64,000 nucleotides of DNA, from positions 5,633,971-5,697,970 of the forward strand of contig CM034595.1 in NCBI GenBank assembly GCA_020091685.1. Direction: 5' to 3'. Positions 57,170 to 64,000 of the stretch are shown here, piece after piece. Source of the stretch: Lutjanus erythropterus. Its lineage: Eukaryota; Chordata; Actinopteri; Lutjaniformes; Lutjanidae. The position numbers and the translations under genes are program-made. How positions within the stretch are numbered: the stretch's first letter is position 1; every line of letters starts with the position of its first letter. Under the pieces are notes generated by a model, which was given only the letters and a program-made list of their open reading frames with translations, had not been told where the DNA came from and made no database searches.

Positions 57170-58657
57170 AGAAACCTTGGAGGTACTTCAGAACTTGGAC
57201 AGCAACGATTCTGATGCATGGAGTCATCTCGGCCAGAGGCAGCTGTGGAGAAGGAAGAGGATGGGATCGTGTGGACGGTCCTTCAGCCAACTGAACGTCC
57301 AGGGACAAGGCAGAGCCAAAATGTCCTGACTGAAGCTGTGGCCCCACAATGTACATGGTGCACAACACTGAAGATGCACTCACAGCCTTCTTCTTTGTGT
57401 TTGATGATGGCATGCTGAAGCATATCAGGGACTGTACTGTTGCTGAGGCACAACAGCACCATGATGACAACTCATGGGACCTGACAGGGCTGAACTGAAA
57501 GCTTTCTGTGGAGCACAGGGTGCAAAAAACATGGCTGTGGACAGCCTGTGGTCAGGAAAGTGGGGCTTCCCATTTTTCAAGGAAACCATGGCCAGACAGT
57601 GCTTCGAGGAGATCATGAGATTCCTGCAGTTTGACAAGAAGGAGACCTGACGTGCACGTCTGCAGGATGACTCCGGTGCTTGCTCTGGTGTTGGCCACTT
57701 GAAACAAGTTTGTTGAGAACAGCATAGCCTGCTATAAGCCCTGTGCCGACATAACAATAAATGAGCTGCTGTTTCCCACCAAGGCCCGGTGCAAATTTAT
57801 TCAGTTTATGGGAAATAAGCCAGATAAATGTGGCATCAAATTTTGCCTGGCTGCAATTGTCCAAAGCAAATACATGCTGAACGGGGCTCTGTATCTGGGA
57901 AAGGAAGTAACGTGGAGCAGAGGTCAGTTCGTGCGAGAGAGCGTGGTGCTGAAACTGGCGGAACCATTCCTTGGGAAGGGAAGAAATATCACCACAGATA
58001 ATTTCTTCACTTCTCTAAAACTGGCCACTAACTTACAGGCCAACAAGACCAGCTGGTTGGCACCCTGGGGAAAACAAAGTATGAGATGCTCCCCTCAGTG
58101 AAAGAGCAAGCAGAGGTGCTGAAATGTGGTGATGTGACACTCACCATCTACCAGGGAAAGCTGAGGAAAAATGTGTGCATTCTGAGCACCGTGCACACAA
58201 ATGTGGGCATCACTAATGAGCTGAAGGCAAAGCTGCAGTGGGTGACTTACTAGTACAGCGTGGAAGTCCTAGATCAGATGGCAAGGCGTACTCTGTGAAA
58301 GGCGGTACACGGCGATGGCCAGTGGCTGTATTTTACAATATCCTCAACTTGGCTGGGATCAATGCCCACTTCCTCTTCAAAGAGTGCACCGGCAGCAAAG
58401 TAGCCTGGAGGAAGTTCATGCAGCAACTGGCAGAGGAGGTGAGGGCGGAGTTCATGGAGGGGAAAAGGGCAGCATTGCAGTTGGCACAAGGTCCCATGCA
58501 GCAGAAAAAACAACCACCGCAGCAGAAAGCAAAATGGTGGCAGTGCCAGATTCAAAAAAGCTGACACCAAAGTAAAACAGTCGACACCTGCTGCAAATGC
58601 TGGAAATCTGTCTGTGGAAACTGCAAGAAGAAGAGAGGTCACCTGCACTGACTGTAG
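57170..58657 (+). pseudogene. piggyBac-type transposase, broken
   Basis: Fragments in all three plus frames follow the order of a piggyBac (PGBD4-like) transposase: PGTRQSQNVLTEAV near 57298, FFFVFDDGMLKHI near 57390, KYMLNGALYLGKE near 57868, EPFLGKGRNITTDNFFTS near 57961 (second catalytic Asp region), and a C-terminal cysteine-rich TCCKCWKSVCGNCKKK near 58585. There are several frameshifts and stops. The position before SKYMLNG, where the first catalytic Asp is usual, reads Ala-Ala-Ile-Val, so that residue also seems lost (inference from memory of the family). Terminal repeats were not found. Confidence 0.85.
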
Positions 58658-59152
58658 GAGAGATGGGGGATGCAACCTGGTGTGCCTGTTCTCTCAGTTA
58701 TTCAGAGATTATTTGGACCAGACCAATCAAATCTTTGGCCTATATTGTTGAACAGCCATGAACTTTTGATGAAATTAGTTTGAGTTTGTCAAATACTAAA
58801 AATATTAACAGGCTGTCTTGGAACTTAGTGCAAGTTTAAAGGGGACATATTATGCAAAATGCACTTTTTCAAGGTTTTCCAGTGAAAATATGTGTCCCCG
58901 GCCTGCCTTCAGACTCCCCTGATATGAGAACAATCCTCTCTCTCCCTCTCTCGCTTGCTCCACCTTTCAGTGAATGTCGGCCAAAACGCTCCGTTTAGAT
59001 TTGTGCCCGGCTATGTCGTCATAGCCGGGCAAGCGCCTCCTCTGAGCCGGAGACACTCCCTGTGCTGCGTGTCTGTGCCGCCCACTGAAAACCTACGAGT
59101 CCGCCTCCCGGTCGCCATTGTTTTCTCTGGAACGCTACACAGGCAAAGAGAG

Positions 59153-59437
59153 ATGTTGAAGGCAGTAGGAAAGCACAACAAGTGCTCTGTTGTTGGCTGC
59201 AGGAATGAGCACAAATGTCTGCATTTACTCCCATCATCTGACCCACAGAAAACCCAGTGGATTAATTTATTAATTTTATTTTTAAGTAAAATGTCCTCAC
59301 AACACCGGTAAAGTGTTGCGTGTGTGTGCGGGTGCTAACCATTTTACTTCGGACTGCTTCTTCATCGACGGTCGGTACAAAGGAGGATTTACTTCAAAAC
59401 TGAAGCTCAAGGATGGATCAGTACCGACTGTGACATA
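59153..59437 (+). pseudogene. THAP-domain exon of the Kolobok-like element, frameshifted
   Basis: From ATG at 59153: [20 protein letters not shown] then [16 protein letters not shown], the first half of a THAP zinc-finger (C-x4-C, then the Trp). A frameshift follows, and the second half continues in another frame as CAGANHFTSDCFF and GGFTSKLKLKDGSVPT. A duplicated Gly-Ala splits the canonical C-A-N-H-F. A stop ends it at about 59437. THAP fingers bind DNA and serve as the end-recognition domain in P, Kolobok and related transposases. Confidence 0.8.
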
Positions 59438-60425
59438 ACTGCAGACATGGCAGCGGTAAGTTTTATCATCTTTATGCTGCTTTACTGTGTATTTAGCCGC
59501 TCATCCTGCTGTTAGCATCGCGGCTAATATGTGTAGCATCTACTGTGTGCTCACACGCTGTATAATATTGAGGGAGAGTCAAGATAATCTGAGCGTTAAG
59601 CCTCATATGAAGCCAGTTAACTAAACAGAATAGTAAATTGGATGCTGGTGACTGTTTTTCATGTCAGTTTTTGTGTGACTTCATACTGCTGGGTTTGTCT
59701 TATCAGCTCTGTTGTTATGGACGCCTCCTCTCTCCTCTGCCTGCTGTATAACTTAGATTAGCATCAAGATGCTAACTGTCTCATACCTGAAATGTGTAGC
59801 GACCTGCTGCAAAATCAAGCCGAGAAACTTGTGTTCAGACTAAATCAGGCGTTGTGATTAGCGCAGGTATGCAGTTGTGTTTATCTGTGCTTAGAATGTA
59901 AGAACCAAAATAATCAGAAAATAAGTTTAATTTCTCCGGTTCAACAGCTTCCTCACCAACACCACCCCCTCCTCTATTCAGAGTTTACGGTGCTTCAACA
60001 CTGATGCGCTAAACAAAGGACAACAGTACGGTAACAGTAGTCCTGCATTACATTACAAACAACACAGTGTGGGTGCAGGACATGCAGGAGGAGGAGAGGG
60101 ACGCGTCCATAATGACGACTGTTTTGCTTTGATATCAATACAATTCATAAAATCATGTGACTACATGGGTTATCAGTTTTTACTCACAAAAACGGCATTG
60201 TAACAATGACCAAGTCACACACATCAGCTGTTTTTATAAATATATTAGACCATAGCAGTGTATGATTGCATATATTGTCTCAGTGGCATTTGAAAGACTC
60301 TTGGTGTTTCCATTTCTTGGAATACTGTGCAGGTAAATGAAATTGTGGTTACTTTTAATTTGTAAAAAATATTTAGTTGTTCATTATTTCCATCTTTGAT
60401 TTTCTCTGTACTGCTGTACTTTCAG

Positions 60426-60926
60426 ACTCTGCCTGGCTGTCATGTATCACAGTGAACCTGCTGACAAACCACACATCACATCTGGTGGAGACCAACTCTT
60501 CAAAGTGCACTTCCCAAAGACCATGAGAGGAGCCTGCAGAACAAAACCAGTGAAGACTGAGCCCATGTTTTGTAAGTGTTACATTCTTTTATTTGTCACT
60601 AAAATTAAGTCATGTACATGTTGTATTTACTGTATCACTGTAACAGTTGTTGTAAAGGTTTCAACAAAAAAAAGAAATAAAATAGAAAACTAATAACTTA
60701 TATAAATACACACATCAACATAATGCACTGACTTTTTTGAAGTCTAAACAAAATCTTTGTGTAATATTGCACAGGATATGTGGCCGACTTAATGGACCCC
60801 ATCTTTGAGAAAGTGTTTCTGGACCCGATGCCAGACAGGGATGAAGATCCAGAGGACCTGAGTCCACAGTATGAGGAGCCAGACAAGGAGAAGGTCATCG
60901 CCAGCTGTGGGTCCTGGTTCAACTAA
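60426..60926 (+). pseudogene. C-terminal exons of the element's THAP protein
   Basis: After an acceptor TTTCAG| the frame reads LAVMYHSEPADKP and FKVHFPKTMRGACRTKPVKT, ending at a donor (60572). A second acceptor (CACAG|GATATG) at 60775 opens GYVADLMDPIFEKVF and YEEPDKEKVIASCGSWFN with a stop. From memory these match the conserved tail of large fish THAP transposon proteins. Joining at these sites would create a TGA at the junction, another sign of decay. Confidence 0.6.
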
Positions 60927-61214
60927 GAGGAGGTCTGAATCCAACATAGAGGCCCTGGGCGTCAGGAAACATGGTGTGAATCCTAAGAACCAGACAGGCT
61001 TTGATGAGGAGTGACGAGGAAACCTATAGGCTGATACCTGTAACGAATGAAACATATGGAAAAGATGTCCAGTTAACAGTTAAGCCTCAAAAACATCAAT
61101 CTTTGATGTGTCAAAGTTTTTTTGTTTTCAAATGGATTCAGTGAATCTTTCAGTTTACTGTCATGGATGATAGTACATCATTTGACATGTTATACGATGT
61201 GATATATGCGATTC

Positions 61215-61220
61215 AATAAA
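61215..61220 (+). terminator. polyadenylation signal of the plus-strand unit
   Basis: AATAAA about 290 bp after the stop of the THAP-protein tail. Confidence 0.5.
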
Positions 61221-61510
61221 TGCCTCACAGTATGTGTAAAACTTGTCTCTTGTGAAGTCATGTTTAATATGAACAGTATCTGTTCATTTTGGGGTGTGCT
61301 TCTCCATTCATGGTGTTTAGTGAACACTATAATGTTATGCCATCTTAAGTAATGTAAAGCAAACTGTAAAAAAAATCTGACATATTTATCTTCATAAATA
61401 CAACTAACAATATTGTAAAAATCTTTTCTGTCAGTATCGTGAAATTAACCCTGACAGGATGATGCAGGACCCTGACACAAAACAGAGGGTCTTACTTCAT
61501 CCTGAAGAGG

Positions 61511-61516
61511 TTTATT
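61511..61516 (-). terminator. possible polyadenylation signal, minus-strand unit
   Basis: AATAAA on the minus strand, 290 bp beyond the plus-strand signal. It would suit a convergent transcript starting near the element's right end. Confidence 0.35.
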
Positions 61517-61572
61517 TTACAATACTGACCTGCTGACTGTACATTATCCTGCTCAATATACAATGACTTATC

Positions 61573-61645
61573 ACAATCAGAATCAGATATACTTTATCGA
61601 TCCCAGGAGGGAAATTGGTAGTGTTACAGCTGCACCCATTCAAGG
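61573..61645 (-). repeat. LINE 3' tail inside the Kolobok-like element
   Basis: On the minus strand it reads CAATTTCCCTCCTGGGATCG then ATAAAGTATATCTGATTCTG, matching from memory the end of a very abundant fish Rex/CR1-type LINE with a TGATTC tail. It is 5'-truncated. Confidence 0.75.
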
Positions 61646-62792
61646 AAGACTAGAATATAAGTATGTACATATATTTCTACAAATATAAGCATATAGAATA
61701 TAGAAATTAAGATAAAAATATTCTGTAGAGATAAAGCTTTTAAGAAATAAAAATAAAATATTAGTTAACATGTGCATTGTGAATTAAACTATATACAACA
61801 GTAGAAAAAAAACTAAGATGTGTAAGAATATGTAAACATGCATTTGTATGTAAGTGATGTACAACAATATATACAGCAGTGGTACACATACTAGTGTAAA
61901 ACAGTATGCTGAACATTGGGACAAGTGTTATAGGATACATGTATTATTATAATAAGAGCACTGGTTGATTTAAATGCTCATATAAATAAATTATGTAGTT
62001 GTGATGCCAGTGTAGTCCTTGCATTGCACTACTGAATTATTATTGCACAGAGTATAATAATAACAATACAAATAAATGACGCAAAATATTGATTGTAAAA
62101 TAATTTTTCAGCTCATCCAGAGTCTATTCTAAGATCTGTTGTGAGCATATCCACAAAATTTAGAAAAATGTAAATATTTCAACAAAATATAAGGCCTATG
62201 AAATTCAAACCTGAAAGACATTAGACAAGCTGTGATGGATGAGCAGGAAGCTTTGGCAAATTTCAAATACATAATATTGGAACAGGTAAATTGTTGCACA
62301 TTATGTGGAGACAGCACAGTGTAGTTTACAAACCACTGCTCACAGCCTTGACTTCTGAAAACTGATGATAAAATGATAATAAATTGTACAGACAGACTGA
62401 AATTTTTTATATATACTAAAACAAGTTCAGTATTATGATAAAAAAAATGTGGCTACATGAAGGACTATTTTGACAGTCATCTCTGCAGAGAATATTGTAA
62501 AACAAAGATAATTATTGTTAGCAATCGTCAAAATATGTCAGTAATTGGGACACCTGTAACACTTGTAGAGGTCCTTTGTCCACAGAGTACTAATGTGTCT
62601 CACCGGAGGCATGACGGTTAACTATATTCACAAATTATAATGTCACCTATTCGCCAAAATTTCCCTCAATAATGAACAAGCGGAGTGAGTTACAGTTAGC
62701 ATTAGCTACCGAGCTAGTTACATTTTAACGTTGTACCAACACACACATCGACTAACTGTAAAGTATCAAGACACACAAAGTTGTAGACTCAC

Positions 62793-62994
62793 CATTCAGA
62801 CCGTCCGGCAACATCCGCAGTGTTTGAACTTCTGCAGGAGCCTCCTCTGGATCACATTCTGGATCAAAATTGATGTTTGAATTGTACCGCGTCTGACAGC
62901 AGCCATGCCCGTCATGGTGTTCAGCGTAAACATAGCAGCCAGGACCGGCTGATTCAAGCCACGCCCACCTCCAGAGAGGGGCGCGACTAGTCAC
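62793..62994 (-). other. possible first exon of a convergent unit in the element
   Basis: A minus-strand frame from ATG at 62994 includes HGCCQTRYNSNINFDPECDP and EEAPAEVQTLRMLPDGLNG before a good donor, ATG|GTGAGT. Upstream on the same strand lie a TTTAAA and an octamer ATGCAAAT (63000-63007), a promoter-like pair. I see no further exons, and the function is unknown. Confidence 0.4.
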
Positions 62995-63189
62995 AGCTCA
63001 TTTGCATTTAAAGCTACAGGCACAGAAACAGCTCGTTTTGAGAGAGGCTGAAATAGAGGGGTATAAAGACACGCTGATCTGCATGATCCGAGTGGTGTTT
63101 TATGAAACAAACTTCAAAAGCATGTTTTGAGGACCTCTGAGACTTATAAAAACTTATCAGAAAGGGGCATAATATGAGACCTTTAAAGG

Positions 63190-63255
63190 CAAGTGCATAT
63201 ATATACACACTCACATATATACATATACATATATATATATGTATATATATGTATT
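63190..63255. repeat. (TA/CA)n-rich microsatellite
   Basis: Interrupted runs of ATATAT and CATATA just outside the right end of the Kolobok-like element. Confidence 0.9.
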
Positions 63256-63638
63256 AATCCTGATATTACTGTATAGTTCTGTGGTTTATACACTGTTACA
63301 GTGACACACAGACAGACAGATGCTCGTCTCCTCCATGAAACATCTGTCACTGCACTGCATTATTGTAAACCACGACAGTGTCCACACATCATCTCTCCCT
63401 CATGTCCTCTGTGTATGTTGGTGTTCAAGTTTGCTGTCTGCTGTGGTCTAAAATGTCCTCACTGAGCTAAACTGTCATTATCCTGCTGCCTTCATACAAA
63501 AACAGGAATATTGCGCACCATTTATTCATTATAGAGACTGACCTGGAAGTAGATGAGGATTTTTACTCTCAGAGGACAGTATTTTCAAAAAAGAAACTAC
63601 TTAACAAAGAAAAGCAACCTTTTTCCCAAAGTAATGGT
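63256..63638. other. spacer before the minisatellite
   Basis: Nothing identified. Confidence 0.4.
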
Positions 63639-63914
63639 GGATTTCACAACAGCCAATCACAACACAGTTGGTTTTTACAACAGCCAATCACAGGGCAGGG
63701 GGATTTTACAACAGCAAAACACAGCACAGGTGGTTGTTCCAGCCATTCAGAGCAAACTGGCATTTGAAGTAGCCAACCAATCAACCAGTCGATTTTAAAA
63801 CAACCAGTAACAGAACAGGGTTTTCTTCTCCAATGGATAGTCGCAACACAAGGGGATTTTACAACAGCCAATGACAACACAGATGGTTTTTACAATAACC
63901 AGTCACAGCACAGT
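63639..63914 (+). repeat. minisatellite of about 31-bp units with CCAATCA motifs
   Basis: About nine imperfect tandem units of the type (A/G)TTTTACAACAGCCAATCA followed by CAACACAGNTGG. Units vary from about 27 to 35 bp with many substitutions. The minus-strand open frame through it is a by-product of the repeat. Confidence 0.88.
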
Positions 63915-64000
63915 CTCTTTAACTGGCTTAGAAAGATTTTCAAAGATTTAACTTGACTGTAAGTGATTTCATTGGCTTTAAGGTGTAGAGGTCACCTTGG

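Larger units (their letters stand above)
58840..63182. mobile_element. 4.3-kb Kolobok-like TTAA element
   Basis: The left end AGGGGACATATTATGC follows TTAA (58836-58839). The right end, on the minus strand AGGTCTCATATTATGC, abuts TTAA (63183-63186). The TTAA duplication, AGGG-type terminus and an internal THAP-domain gene are the hallmarks of Kolobok transposons. I recognise these ends as very common in teleosts. The catalytic core is not visible between the THAP exon and the C-terminal exons, so this copy looks internally deleted or decayed. Confidence 0.75.

Noticed and set aside
58238-58675. Overlapping long frames on both strands
   Set aside because: The plus-strand ones are pieces of the piggyBac transposase in shifted frames; the minus-strand one is its shadow.
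63644-63880. Minus-strand Cys/Trp-rich repeat protein
   Set aside because: Product of the minisatellite; unit lengths vary off frame and there is no promoter or splice context.
1-64000. CRISPR arrays, operons, phage or bacterial systems
   Set aside because: Intron-exon genes, vertebrate repeats and the composition exclude a prokaryotic source; no regularly spaced direct repeats with unique spacers were seen.

Overview
This is vertebrate genomic DNA, almost certainly from a ray-finned (teleost) fish. It is AT-rich, with split genes, GT-AG introns, sparse CpG-rich promoter DNA, microsatellites and many DNA transposons and MITEs of types typical of fish. Nothing looks bacterial: there are no operons, Shine-Dalgarno-led ORFs or CRISPR arrays. 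Most open frames in the window are chance frames in introns, intergenic DNA or repeats.

Region 1 (about 1-21 kb, minus strand) is pttg1ip, encoding the PTTG1-interacting protein (PTTG1-binding factor). Six coding exons can be placed with consistent splice phases: signal peptide, PSI-type cysteine domain, one membrane span, an eight-cysteine run and a basic helical tail ending in the RHDEIR-KYG motif. The final short exon is not seen and probably lies before base 1. The introns carry a tRNA-derived SINE remnant, hAT-like pieces and several TTAA-flanked MITEs.

Region 2 (about 23.9-30.8 kb, minus strand) is a complete type II membrane C-type lectin gene of six coding exons plus a likely non-coding first exon with a TATA-like box. 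The 611-residue product has a short tail, one membrane helix, a very long heptad-repeat stalk of about 425 residues in one exon, and a C-terminal C-type lectin domain. The stalk exon holds a perfect 231-bp in-frame tandem duplication. A decayed Tc1/mariner element sits in intron 2.

Region 3 (about 31-57 kb) has no gene I can recognise. It holds a near-identical direct duplication of about 620 bp (33.3 and 35.5 kb), a LINE 3' tail, TG microsatellites, a nearly intact Tc1/mariner element with DD36E spacing (43.96-45.18 kb) killed by three nonsense codons, a PIF/Harbinger-like MITE (46.55-47.58 kb), an inverted partner of a repeat at 24.6 kb, and a few GC-richer blocks that may be conserved elements or unplaced exons.

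Region 4 (about 57-64 kb) is transposon territory. A broken piggyBac transposase is followed within 200 bp by a 4.3-kb TTAA-flanked element of Kolobok type carrying a broken THAP-domain gene, with signs of a convergent second transcription unit. The window ends with a dinucleotide-rich block and a minisatellite of about 31 bp.

The two host genes are unrelated in function. The theme tying the window together is repeated insertion at TTAA targets: two MITE families, a Kolobok-like element and a piggyBac relic all occur here. The best-supported unusual observations are the recently expanded lectin stalk, the DD36E transposon and the THAP-bearing TTAA element.
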